The notes beneath the pieces were generated by a model. The model had not been told where the DNA came from and searched no databases. It worked only from the letters and a program-made list of their open reading frames with translations. The position numbers and the translations under genes are program-made. This document shows positions 36,401 to 47,758 of a DNA stretch of 64,000 bases, piece after piece; positions within the stretch are counted from its first letter, which is position 1; every line of letters starts with the position of its first letter. Source of the DNA: Reticulitermes lucifugus (Eukaryota > Arthropoda > Insecta > Blattodea > Rhinotermitidae); NCBI GenBank assembly GCA_026260175.1, contig JAKCWW010001102.1, forward strand, positions 1 to 64,000, in the 5' to 3' direction.

Positions 36401-39400
36401 TCAGGATAGGGCAGGACCTCTACTTTTAAACGAAATATCTCATTTAGAACACGATAGGGGTTCAGATCTATTCCGATAATGTCCTTCCTCATACAGTTTT
36501 GACATTCCCGTTGCAGTGCATTGCAAGTTGTAGGTGAGGGCCTGAACATCTAGTGTAATATTGACTGAACTGTTTTACTTTTGCAGAGAATGATCTCGGA
36601 ACATGAACAGAGCCTGGATGACAATAACCCTCGAGATTTCATTGATACTTATTTAACTGAAATGAAGAAGCAAAATACCAAAGAGGAGTCCATTTTTACA
36701 GGTATGTACACAGTATATCAATAATTAAATGTTAAAATGATATTGAGCTTTATATTCATAATACTCATATGCCGATTGGACTATTAATTCTTTTGATCAT
36801 TTTACAACAAGCTTTGTTGTTAATTGTGAGAAACGTGTTTTAATATGCGTTGAATATGAAGCGAGAGCGAGTCGAAATTATAAATTGGAAGGAGGCAGGA
36901 CAAAGTGCCCCGTCATGTGCCAGTCATTTGCCAGCATTTTTCTGGAATGACCGAGGACTGGGTGAAATACAAAATAAAAATAAAAAGGAAATCCGGCTGA
37001 GATCGAGTGAATGAGGAGGCGAGTAAATGGGCCCTCCTCTGCCCATATACTTCTGTGGGAACTGGATATTCCATGATAGTCACCCAATGTCATACAAATG
37101 CAAGGACGTCCGTTTTGGTTGGTAGACGCTTGTAGCACGTCCTTTAAACTCTAAAGCAGCACAATTTTCCGTCGTGTCTAAATATGCGTCATTCCTTGTT
37201 CTTCGTACCAAGAGAAATGAAAATGCATGCTTGTAATGCGTGAGTGCGCATCACAACTGAACTTTATGATTAGCCTAACATTTGCACGTTCAAGATATTC
37301 AAAATGTTTATCTATTTACATGCCATTACATGTGGAATATGTGTATTGTAAGCTACGTCTATGTGTATATATGTAAAATTCGCCATTACTGGAACTCCTA
37401 AGAAAATTTGGCTATGCAATTCCTATTTATGTTATTTTACTGCATGTGTGGTTGTTCATCTGTTCAAAATTGGAAACTTTGATGGTCCCATATTGCGTTA
37501 CGACAGTGAGTTGTACACATTTATAACTTACAATAATCTTTATAATCTAATCGCACATCCGAAGCAACAACCCATTTCCACGGTTGGACCAGTGTGTTTC
37601 CTTCAACGTAAAATGTAAACTGAACAACGTAAACGTGTTCACATATTAGTAAAAGCAAGTGTTTCTTACAATTACAGGTACAATTTGAGTTACTAAAATT
37701 ATTTTTAGGGCTACATTAGGATAATTATAAATGGTTAGTTACATTTTACTTAGTAAATCCTAACCACATATTATGTCACATTTCTGTCCACTGACCACAC
37801 ACCAGCATGATCGAAGCTGTTGAAAGCATTACTAGTTGCAGCTGTCCTACAGTAGGCCTTCCTAAATACAGCCGACACTTGGAACATGGATACAGACCGT
37901 CCAGCAATTAGCACGTGGCCATTTCTCAATTTTTTCGAAATAATAGCGTCTAAAGAGTTTGTAAACCGATACGTCCAACGGCTGGAGCTTGTGTGATATA
38001 CAGTATAACGTTTCTTCCCAGAAGCCGAGGGACTTGGAACATCCACGAGCGATCATCCGGGCAGAAGTTGAGAAGGTGGATGAGGACAAAAATATATGCG
38101 CCGCCATTGTCAGTTTGGGAGATGAACGTAGTCAAAGGTTTATCGAACAAAATGACGGACATTTCGAACAGATGTGATGCAGTACCCTTAAATTTCTTCA
38201 GCAGCGTTTTTTTTTCGGTAAAGCTACTTTTGGAGCACGCTATTATATCCTGGAAGAGAGAGAATTATATTTGTGTCCATATGCCCGTTCCTGAGCGTCT
38301 GACTTCTTAGTACTAGTTGGGCGGCCGTCCAGTGCCCGTTTCTTTGATGGCTTTGTGAAATTAATGAAATGAGTCGTCCAAACCAAGAACAGTTCCAGGT
38401 ATAAGCGTTGTCAGAATTCAGTTCAAGGCTGCTTCCTGACGGTGCGCCGTCTCTGATTTCCTCGTTACGTATTGCGCGTTTGAAGAAGAATATTGCCAAG
38501 AGGCAATGGCGTATCGCACCCACAATAGTCCGTTGTAGTCAGGATACCACGTTCTCCACTTGAAGCTGAGCCCACGTTGTGTTAACTTGTCTGTGTGATG
38601 ACTTTGCTAGCCCTGTTGTACACTGTAGAAAGACCTTGTCATCAACACTGGAGACTATGGTGGTATTTAAATTATTCTCGCTTCCTACTTCCTATAATGT
38701 TTTAATAAGAGAGGCAATGTACGTATAATGCAATACTGAGGGGCGTTCGCGTCACCACTGTTGCCGTGGAAAAGCAATAAGTATTACATATTCCGAATTT
38801 GTGTGTCTGTAGCCTTAGTTATCCAGCACGCAAAGCGCATGCGCCGCGTTATATTGTCAACTGTGGTCTGTCTGACTCTGCCGCATTTTTCCAACATTAT
38901 CTCATGAACGGCGCGATTTTCGGAAAAACGTTATCGTACATAAAATGTGTATTTTGACTTTCTCTACAACATTTATCTGAAACAGTTCTCATTTTAAGAA
39001 GAATTCAGCGAAATATTATCATTAATTTACATAGGTCTTCTTGTAAAGTACCCGTTATTCGTGTCGGATTTTAATGAAACTCGAACCATCTCGACAAATG
39101 TTCGAAAAATACTCAAATTTCAAATTTAATGAAAATCCATCCAGTGGGAACCGAGTTGCTCATGCGGACAGACAGACGGACGGACGGACGGACATGACGA
39201 AGCTAACAGTCGCTTTTCACAATTTTGCGAACTCCCCCAAAAATCCATGAACTCTTGTCTAATCGAAACCTTTGGCTTGTGTTTAAGAACTTAATTCTGG
39301 TTGCCCCAGACAGTTGTCTGCATCCCTTCATACATGAATAGCACCACTTCTTTCCTGAAGTTTTTTTACTATTCCAACTTAATGAGAGAGCAATTTCTTT

Positions 39401-42400
39401 CGGCAAATTTGTATTCTAAGGACTTCAACACAAAGGCGTAATTGCAACTTCAAAATATGGTTCTCTTCTTCTTCTTCTTCTTCTTCTTCTTCAATATCTT
39501 GAGGTATGTCTTTAATGCTGCCCCAGTCACTTTTTGAGATCAACTGCATTATGTGTTCTTTCCATCGAAATCTCTTCATTGTGGTTCTGGAAATGGAATG
39601 TATTCGTGCTACCGCATGTCAGTTACAACTTTTCATATTCCACAACACACGATTTTACAGACTTCGTTTTTAATCAGCAATTTTCTAATCATCTAGGAGA
39701 AATTTTCAGAGAATTTATCTATTTAATATTTACCTTCTTTTATAAGATTTTAAAATCGTATATATTTGTACGCATTTGTGTAAAGATCGAGATTCCAATC
39801 TCCAAAAAAAGAATATATGTTGGCAGAGAAGGAAACTGTTATCTTGTAAAACGTGTACAGCTTTAAGGGACCGCATGTCGGTTAAAACATGCAGCTGTTT
39901 AATGTGCATACATACTTACCAAATTTTAATTAACTTGTTTAGACTGTAATATTAATTACTTCAAAAATTTGTATATACAATACAACAATTTGAATAAGCA
40001 CGAACAGATATTGTAGCCTTATTGAAACTGCTGCTACACAATTGACTGAAATTCAGTGCAGAACTGTATTTAAAGTAGGACTAATGAATTCAAAATCAGT
40101 TTCATTGTCAAAGTAAACAATATATTGATGAGTGTATTTGAAAAGGCGGTCTATTTTTACAACCCTATAAACTTGGGCAATAATTAAAAACCGAACTCTG
40201 TCTTCTAAACGGACCTGAGATACATGTATAGTTCTTTTTCTTAATTATCTTTATATTTAACGTGTCTGAGTCTTTAGAGATAAAATAACGTTAAACAACA
40301 TGCCGATCCCAGTGACCGCGCGGTCTAAGGCATAGGTCTGCTGCGGCGCGCTTGCTGGGATTGCGGGTTTGAATCCCGCCGAGGGCGTGGATGTCTCATG
40401 TGAATGTTGTGTGTTGTACTTGTGTAGACCTCTGCGACGGGCCAATTCCTCGTCCAGAGGAGTCCTATCGAGTGTGTGTGTGTGTCATTGAGTGTGGTCA
40501 GGTGCAACAATAACCCTCTACACCTACAATGAGTAGGCAGAACTGGTCAGACTAAGAAAGAAAGAATGAAAGAAAGAAGTTAAATAAGATTCAGTGAACC
40601 ATTTCTGAAAATGTCGGAAACTAGTAAAATATAAGGCACCTTCAATGGATCATTGAATCGTAGGAATTACAAGTCGTCCAATGATGGCAACAGGAGGAGT
40701 GTAATTTCTACATTTCTTTTTTATTTTAAATTACGGCTCGTAACTTTCCAAAATACATGTACAGACTAATTACAGATCTTTCATATGGTTTATAGTAAAA
40801 ATAGCACAGTAAGAAAGGGCTCAGCTACGAACTAAATAAAACGCGGTTAAATTAGATCAAGAAAAGTAAAAACGGACCTAAACAGATTTCTCCGACATTT
40901 TTGTTGTGATAACAGGAAACAATATGACAGATTTTCGTATTTTTTTATTTTTATCGCTTCGTAGTGCCCCTCGCCTACCCATGCCAAATTACGATTAAAG
41001 TTAACAGTGGATCCCGTCCTTTAATGGCGACTCTTTCGTGTGTGTGTGTGTGTGTGTATTGTGCGTGTGTGTGTGTATTGTGCGTGTTTGTGTGTGTTCC
41101 TGGTATCCAGATGTAGTCCTGTGCATCTTGCTGTTAAACAGTCACTACAGTGAGAAACTGATGCTTGTGTTTCCAACAGAGGAAGGGCTCATTGTCACTT
41201 GTCAGGACTTATTTGTTGCCGGAGAAGAGACAACAAGCAGTACGCTGGCATTCTGTCTCCTGTACTTGGTACTTCACCCCACCGTGCAGAATGCGGTTCA
41301 GAAAGAGCTGGATTCCGTTGTGGGACGAAATAGAAGCCCATCTGTTGAAGACAAACACAGGTTTGTCTCTGCAACGAGGGAGTTCAAGTGAAAGTAAGAG
41401 TAAAGTTGCACCTGTGACTAAGAATTACGCCACAAGGATGTGGAGGTAATACTTCAGGCACTAAATGATGGTAAGTGGCCAGACGCAGGCTCCGTCTCCT
41501 TTATTGCAAGCGAGACGTTACTGGTAGGTACTGGATACGGGCATGAGTGGACCCTCTATTCAGCTCTCGGGAGTCGATATAAATTCGATCTGAATGCAGA
41601 GTTCTTCAGGTTTATATAATCGATCTGTTCTGAAATATCTTCAGATTGCAAGACTGTGTCTGTGTGAACGCGGGCGCGCCCACGTCTATGTATGTGTATA
41701 TTTGATAATTGAAATTGCATCTGTACAGTGTCTGATTTACGTAATGAAAGGGTTCGGATCCGCAAGCCCCGTCGTTAGCCAAAGCTGAGTTTATCTGGAA
41801 CTGTCGTAAGTATGTACATTTTTTGAGCCAGAAAAAACGAGGTACGCACAAACACCAGAGAGCAGCACTCACAGTATGCGAGAAGCGCGAACGCGAAATG
41901 TCGGCGTACCCACACACACAGTCATGTAGTCCGCTTACCCGCTATCGTAAACTTCCTCGCGCAACTTAAGTTTACTTCCCGAGATTGTACTTAAAGATGT
42001 ATTTGCGTCAAATCAGATCTTATAGAACCCGGAGTACCTGTACTAAAAAATGTTGTCAAGGGACAATAAAACGTTTTGCACTGTACTACAATTTCCTCGA
42101 TATGTTTATAAGGACGTCATCATAGTCGCACAGCTGTATGTACGAACGTTCCATACAAAATATAGGAAATAACTGCCGAGATTGCAAGAATGTTTTTATA
42201 TCCTGCTGTATGCCATTCCCCGCAGGTTACACTATGTGAATGCAGTCATAACTGAGGTGATGCGCATTAATCCAGCTGTACCGATGACTGTTCCACACCG
42301 TGCTGTCAGGAGAACTATTTTGAATGGCTACGAAATTCCAAAGGTATGGTCGTTGCATATCTTAGTGGCGTTCATCACTGCTATTGGTGTGAATTATCAC

Positions 42401-43180
42401 TGGTGTGAAGAAAAAATGATTTCTTATGGGACTGCATAATCTGAAGCTGAACTATGTATATGGGGCATTTATTTATAAATTCATTAAATATTTTTACGTT
42501 AGGGTAGTCAGGATAAAGAAGCCTACTGTATCAATGAGTTCAATTTGTTTTGGGTAAAATATAAAATTAATTACTGACCAGCCGACCAAGTAGTCAATCA
42601 ACAAGTCAGCCAAACGAGCAACCAAGCAATCAGTCAATCGTTGTCAGTCCTATTCAACTGTCAACATGATATCATGTGGAATAATACATTATGTCATATT
42701 AACCTGAATCTGAACTAATTATATCTAATTAAGAATTAATTAATTCCCAGTCAGAAACAGACTAAAATTATTTTTCCCATTGATTTGATTGTGCAAGAAT
42801 CAATGCATTGATTTAAATAACGTATTTAGAAGTTTGATCTTAATCTTTTTGCTCAGGATGCAATAGTTTTGGTGAACCTATGGAGCCTGTTTCACGACCG
42901 TGAACACTGGGGTGATCCTGACGTTTTCAGACCACAACGGTTTCTCGATGAAGACAAAGCTTTTATTAAGGATGAGTGGATGATTTCCTTTGGAGTCGGT
43001 CCGCGAATGTGCCTCGGCGAAGTCTTGGCACGCGATACTGTGTTCCTGTTCTTCACGACACTTCTGCAAGAGTTCGTGTTCAGTGTGCCTGAAGGTGATC
43101 CTGTACCAGAGACTTTACCTGTTTCGAGAATGATAGTGACCCCCCAGCCGTTCAGAATTAAAATTTCTCGGAGAATTTAG
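30491..43180 (+). CDS. Cytochrome P450 gene 2 (CYP2 clan, CYP15/CYP305-like), 8 coding exons, 487 aa
   Basis: Coding exons: 30491-30575, 33061-33300, 34222-34379, 35165-35407, 36587-36701, 41180-41360, 42226-42343, 42857-43180, with the same lengths and phases as gene 1, and TAG at 43178. The start has a membrane anchor (MAFLIVVAVIAIVLF) and hinge MKPKNFPPG. The C-helix has W118/R122 (WQKMR), the I-helix AGEET at 294-298, the K-helix EVMR at 351-354, then FRPQRF at 404-409 and haem loop FGVGPRMCLG with Cys432. The residue before the haem-loop Phe is Ser424 instead of the usual Pro, and 429 is Pro. Both are tolerated in P450s but unlike gene 1. The family predicts an ER-bound monooxygenase; the substrate is unknown. 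The ATG directly follows an acceptor (CATTTACAG G). No close AATAAA was found after the stop. Confidence 0.93.
30871..30996. other. Assembly gap (126 N)
   Basis: Run of N in intron 1 of gene 2, inside a SINE-like insertion. Confidence 0.99.
30997..31062 (-). mobile_element. tRNA-like SINE head (family 4), cut by gap
   Basis: The minus strand reads CGGTGGACTAGTGGTTAGCG (box A) and, 35 bases on, GCGGGTTCAATCCCGGCC (box B). These are good Pol III internal promoter boxes of an Asp/Glu-like tRNA type. The body lies in the adjacent N run. A true tRNA is unlikely because no closing acceptor stem is visible. Confidence 0.65.
31060..31102. repeat. (AT)n microsatellite
   Basis: Alternating TA run interrupted by one AATT, next to the SINE head in intron 1 of gene 2. 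Confidence 0.85.
32018..32327. repeat. Foldback element with paired hammerhead-like motifs
   Basis: The arms 32018-32117 and about 32230-32327 are inverted repeats (CTGGGATATTACGCGG against CCGCGCAATATCCCAG). Each contains GTGAAGATGGGACCGA-ACG, TTGTCCCGAAACG: a strong stem II (GGGAC/GUCCC) and GAAAC, with one extra base interrupting the CUGANGA block. The spacer is about 112 bases. It lies in intron 1 of gene 2. Confidence 0.6.
33320..33344. repeat. (AT)n microsatellite after exon 2 of gene 2
   Basis: Pure TA alternation starting 20 bases beyond the exon 2 donor. Confidence 0.85.
33662..33928. mobile_element. hAT-like MITE, intron 2 of gene 2
   Basis: Ends CAGTGACG...CGCCACTG, with an interior TCCAAGGGGCGGCAAAATG and AATTTCTGTTAGGGACGGC shared with the element at 43666-43908. 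No clean target duplication is seen, so the assignment rests on that kinship. Confidence 0.6.
34505..34790. mobile_element. hAT-like MITE candidate, intron 3 of gene 2
   Basis: Inverted ends ATAAGCGTAACTT and AAGTTACGCCTAT flank G-run and C-run blocks (GGGGGGGGGCAAATGCCCCC and CCCTCCCCCCTCCCC). The target duplication is unclear. Confidence 0.5.
36250..36312 (+). repeat. Short dispersed repeat, copy in intron 4 of gene 2
   Basis: ACTAGCTGAGCGACTATTAG then CTCTACTCC. Relatives are at 62268-62345, 63010-63075 and 53126-53200. Family not recognised. Confidence 0.5.
37770..38190 (-). mobile_element. Pogo/Tigger-like transposase relic
   Basis: On the minus strand, in two frames, it reads SHKLQPLDVSVYKLFRRYY and GRSVSMFQVSAVFRKAYCRTAATSNAF...GVWSVDRNV. 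This is the C-terminal signature of DDE_1 (pogo/Tigger/jerky-type) transposases: HKLQPLDV followed by the V-KLF-KAY block and the closing G-(W/F)P-(N/D)R. At least one frameshift separates the two. It lies in intron 5 of gene 2; limits of the element are not seen. Confidence 0.75.
38707..39243 (+). repeat. 530-bp dispersed repeat, copy C
   Basis: GAGAGGCAATGTACG start, GGGGCGTTCGCG, CCTTAGTTATCCAGCACGC, TTTTAAGAAGAATTCAGCGA, AAAGTACCCGTTATTCG, then GACAGACAGACGGACGGACG and CATGACGAAGCTAACAGTCG, ending TTTTGCGAACTC. This is the most complete + strand copy, in intron 5 of gene 2. Confidence 0.8.
39463..39493. repeat. (TTC)n microsatellite
   Basis: About ten TTC triplets in intron 5 of gene 2. 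Confidence 0.85.
40303..40578 (+). mobile_element. tRNA-derived SINE, family 1, copy c
   Basis: Box A GTGACCGCGCGGTCTAAGGC, box B GCGGGTTTGAATCCCGCC, the shared body (GTTGTGTGTTGT, GGGCCAATTCCTCGTCCAG, GTGCAACAATAACCCTC) and an AAAG-rich tail. GTTAAA lies on both sides (about 40290 and 40579), a possible short target duplication. It lies in intron 5 of gene 2, 600 bases before exon 6. Confidence 0.85.
41037..41096. repeat. (TG)n microsatellite before exon 6 of gene 2
   Basis: Interrupted GT repeat, ending 84 bases upstream of exon 6. The cysteine/valine-rich open frame reading through it into exon 6 is not a real N-terminal extension. Confidence 0.85.
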
Positions 43181-43665
43181 TTTCTTGTTATTTTGCCTGA
43201 TGCAAGATATACCTCAGACGCTGTCTGGTCCACAACTAATGATGGCCTTGCAGCTCTTCAGAGTGAAGATCTTCAGAAGAATTCAAACATATGCTCCACT
43301 GACATTCAGATCAGCAAAAGCGTCATAGGCAATGCCCCGAATTCCAGTTCACTCTAAATTCTGTGTGACTAAAGTAAAGAGTGAAAGCAGCTTTTCATAA
43401 AGGCCCGTTCATAGTTGCGCGCACTCACACAGTATGTGGTTTCAGTGCTGGCAGATGGCGTTACTTGTTGCCCTCGACGCAGCATTCGATAACACATGTA
43501 GACTAAGTACATAATATACTTTCACAATGTCTTTTATTATAAAAGCCCCTGAACAGTATGTATTTAGGTGTTCTGATGTAAAGGAGTGGGAGGAAAGAAG
43601 GGGTAGAGGAAAGACAACAGAACAGATAGATTAAAGAGTTGGAAAAGGAATACAGGAGTAAGAAG

Positions 43666-43908
43666 CAGGGGCGTAGCTAGGGTGGGACGAGTGGTGCGGC
43701 CGTCCCGGGCAGCAGAGTCCAAGGGGCGGCAAAATGAATATGTTAAATGAATAAATTTGATTTTCTGCGCTCAACAAATTTTAAATAACTGAGACAAATA
43801 AAAGGAAGTTCAGTAAATGATTGTGATTTTTTTTAATTCGTAATTTCTGCCAGGGGCGGCAATTGTTACTGCCCGCCCCAGGCATCAAGAACCCTAGCTA
43901 CGCGACTC
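43666..43908. mobile_element. hAT-type MITE with 8-bp target duplication
   Basis: Ends CAGGGGCGTAGCTAGGG and ACCCTAGCTACGCGACTC. The flanks are GTAAGAAG (43658-43665) and GTAAAAAG (43909-43916), an 8-bp duplication with one mismatch, as in the hAT superfamily. The 243-bp interior has no coding capacity. Located 490 bases downstream of gene 2. Confidence 0.8.
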
Positions 43909-44524
43909 GTAAAAAGTAGACAGTGCGAAAGTGATAAAGACAATGTAGGAAGTGTAGAAAAGAAATTACTGTCCCTGTGCATGCGCTGAAACGTCACGAA
44001 TGGATGACGCAATGTCCTGAGATTCATCACAAGCGTGTATTATTGCTGTCTTCTCTTTGTAGTCTAAAAATAAATTACTCTAATTAAAGTGTAACCTACT
44101 TAATCTGGAAGCAATAAAGCTCCCAAGACTTTCTCCTAAATTTTCAACGACCTTTATATAGGGACAGTATTTTATCTGTCGACTGTCCCTAGTCACGTCA
44201 CGTCCGCCGGCTCAGCGTGCAAATGACCGACGTGTCTGCAAGCCGAAGGGAAACATTTTCGCCATATTCTTCAAATACGAGCATGGCGAGTAAAAACATG
44301 ATAGTAACTACAGTTCATTCAATTAAAATGCGTGGGCCCTTGTCGCTGCAAATTGGAATAGCGGCTTTCGCTGCCCCGCCTCGGGGCAGAGTAATGGGAG
44401 TTACCAGGTAAAATAATGTTCATATACATGTTTTACGCTTTAAAATGTCACTAGGCTGTACCTCGCTTAGGATATGTCCGCACTATAACGGAAAATGTGT
44501 CTCTTAATTACGTATCTCCTGACG

Positions 44525-44822
44525 TAAGGGTCGGACTACGGGGCGGCCGGGCAGCTGCCCGGGGCGCAAACCTAGGGGCACTAAGACGTCACTGGAATAA
44601 GCGAAAATATGGTGCTAGTAAACTCAGGTTTCTACATGCTAAAGAATTTCTCCGAAAATTATCCGCAATTTAGGCACGCGACCTCAAAGATTCGTCAGCA
44701 CTCTCCTAGGCCGAAAAAGTTTAAAGAATGTCGATTTTAAGGGGCGCAAAATTATTAGCCTACCCGGGGTGTCAAATTATAAACCTGCCCGGGACGCCCA
44801 CATTTCTCGGGTCGACCCTGGC
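44525..44822. mobile_element. Possible MITE of the GGGGCG-rich group
   Basis: AGGGTCGGACTACGGGGCGG at the left and CTCGGGTCGACCCTGG at the right, with GGGCAGCTGCCCGGGGCGC and CTGCCCGGGACGCCC as inner blocks. The ends are only partly inverted and no duplication is seen. Confidence 0.4.
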
Positions 44823-47039
44823 TGAAGTGTTACATAAACGATAATATTGTAATTTAGTTGCACTGGGTCTAGGGCGCAAGATAATTTTGTAAGCACTTTG
44901 TTACATTTCCTAGATGTAAAGTGGCAGTACTGTGAGTTCTTCGTTGTATTCACTTTCTCGGACATGACTATTTGAAAGAAACTGTAGCGGTGGAGGTGGG
45001 GCTGTGGGTTATTCCGATCTTGGGGTCTATTGCGACGGAAATAAGCAACGCACTTATTGGGCAATAGTCACCATTCCCACTGCAATAGATAGGGAGAGGT
45101 CTCTGTTTCATGTGCTGTATGATTATTGTAAATTCCTTATCAGAAATACAGTGTTTATTATAGTAAGATGTACATCCTACCGTATCGCTTCACAGGAATA
45201 TCTGATGGCGTCTATAATAAGAGAGAGCGGGTTTAAACATATTAAAACTTTCTTTACTGTGGCTTATGCAGGGCCTAACCAAAGAACGTAGTTAATATTC
45301 CTGACCACAGATAGCATTATCTGTTGCTTTACTTAGGACTTCACTGCAGTTTCATCATCGCTATCAAAACTACAAAAAAAGAGAGGCAATACCGATCAGA
45401 ATGTGGCGGCAAAGTGGATCAGCACAAAAAGCTTTTTTCTTCCTGGTTGTAGTACCAGCAATGTGTTGCAGATGCTTAAAAGGTACAAAAAAAGAAGGGC
45501 CTGTATCCAAAGTGGTCAGAACAGTCTTATGTCGAAGGCTGTATGAGCTTAATATCTGGAAATTAAGACTGAACATACAACAAAATGCCTTGTATCTTGT
45601 TGCTGTTGATGATGGAATCCGTAATGCCGAAGCTCATTTGCCCCGTTAAAATATCGGTATTTACTTGGTGTAAATTACACAAGCTTAGCGATGTATATAA
45701 TCAACACGACGTCATATTCCAGACGACATTAGTCTTGATGAACATCCCTATCAGAACCTCTATTCTCGCTTATGACGTTTTCCTGTAGGAACGCAATGTC
45801 GCGCCGAGCGCTAGTATCCTCAGTCAGAATTGTGCAGTGTTGCGACATTTCCGTGCATATGGATATTGCTCGTGGGAGCGTCGTATTTCGGAAGTGTACA
45901 GTCGGTAGAGGTGACAGCCTGCGTGGTTCGTCTGTTACATAGAGAGGCTACCATACAAGGAGGTAAGTTGCACATAAAATTCTTATCAGTAATAAGTACG
46001 TAAGTAAAGTACAGCATCAGTGCTGCATGCAATATTTGTGATGTCCATGATGTTCTAATGCACATGACGAGTAGGTTCAAGCTGTAGAGACCGAGTGAAA
46101 GACACGCAGCTACGTGACATAATACTGCAACCGTGTGACAACACTAAAAGCACAAGCGTGTGAGAGTACCGTAAGAAGTTGCTCATGGAACCGTGATTGA
46201 AACTAAAGCTCTCTGTAACGGAAAAGTTTTTTCGTCCAGAGAATGTGAAGTAACAGTAATACAGAAGTTAACGTGACAAACGTTTTTAAGGCGGAAATAA
46301 CCTGGTTTGTGCTTTCTGGATTCTTTGTGCATTAATACAAATGTCAGTAAACACGTTACGAAGTGTTCGCATAACATATCAGTTCTGGCAAGCTCGCGCC
46401 CGTGTGTTGAATTGTCTGGATGGAAACATTTTACGTTTGAATAAAGTAATCGTTATGGAGGGCGACTGTAAAGTCGCTGAACCCAAGATGAACTAGCCCC
46501 TATATCTGTGGTGCTATTAAGGTTACGCAGTTCTTAACTAAATCACGTACGTTGCAATACTGAGTACTTCCAAATATACAACAGCGAATTTTGAATTTCA
46601 CTTACACAGACTCATTCATATCCATTTGTTCGTGACTGTAACATCATGAAATATTCGCTTTGCGAACTTGTGTTTGTAGTTGAACAGTACGGTTTTTTTT
46701 AAATCGTGTGTAAACGCCCAACCAGAAATAGCAGACAAATATTGGAGTCTACCAGTAGATGAAAGTGGCGATGAGTAACCCATTTTCGTGAATCAGGTAG
46801 CGTTTTTGACAGTAAAAAAGAAAAAAGACTGGACGCCTGTCGTTGCTAACCGAGGAAAAACTTGGAGGATTTGAATCGGGTTTATTGCAGGGGCCCCAAA
46901 TGTCACGAAAAGACTCCTTTCACTCAAGCACACAACGGACTGTTAAGTAGTTAAGGCCTAAATCCTCATCGTATACAGTCAATGCACGAACATAAACATT
47001 TTATGAACAAAAAACATTGTTTTTGTGGGCGGTGTTGAA

Positions 47040-47537
47040 GAGCGAAGTGTATAAATGTCAGTCCCCCACACGCACTGCAGGACCGAATGAACGGACTAAC
47101 AGGGGGAGTGGGTGGTCCGATAATGCCGATTGTCCGGTACTTCCGAATTATGTATGTGTATATATATGTAGCCTAAAATGTCGCCAAAACAGCAATACAG
47201 TACTGTATATATAACACTAATGCATACACATAATACTGCACACAACTACCCGGTTAGCATTATCACTTTGAAGGCCATCGTTAATTAGGATTTAATAAAT
47301 TGCAGATGAAATTTAAGAAATCCACGATCGAGGTTATGAAAAGAGCAATGCACTACTACCTGCACGCGAGTGTCGGCAAAGACAGCGCGCGCCACTTAGC
47401 GGCCGCTTCGCTTATGAACAGTCAAGACCTCTAATTTAAAATATTCCCATTTCGGACGAAAATTTCGGAACCAACAGATTTCGTCCGTTATTTCCGAAAT
47501 CCGTACATAAGAGGTCCGTTAATTCGAGGGTCTACAG
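47040..47537. mobile_element. Possible pogo-like non-autonomous element (right end)
   Basis: At about 47508-47537 GAGGTCCGTTAATTCGAGGG then TCTACAGG has the form of a pogo/Tigger terminal repeat. Upstream GGTCCGATAATGCCGATTG then TCCGG is also typical of that group's sub-terminal sequence. The left end was not found. Confidence 0.4.
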
Positions 47538-47758
47538 GTATAGGGCTACAAATGAAATTGCCAACATAAACTTTCATAAGTCACGAAAAAAAAGTTACGA
47601 AAGGTGTTAACAAATACGGCGAAAAGAGTTCGTGCATGCACTCAAGAAGATGGTGGGTATTTCAACATTTATTATAATATTTTATGAGTACGTGTTACTC
47701 GTATAATTATTTTATTGCACCATTATGTAGTGGAGAAGAAATAGTAAATTTAGATACT

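Noticed and set aside
41038-41180. Apparent N-terminal extension of gene 2 exon 6
   Set aside because: It reads through a (TG)n tract; the acceptor at 41179 and the exon length shared with gene 1 fix the true border.
42570-42650. CCAACCAAG/CAATCAGTCAATC stretch as a repeat array
   Set aside because: Irregular low-complexity sequence without a definable unit.
45004-45649. Two overlapping short frames downstream of gene 2
   Set aside because: No motifs, no splice support and composition like the surrounding spacer.
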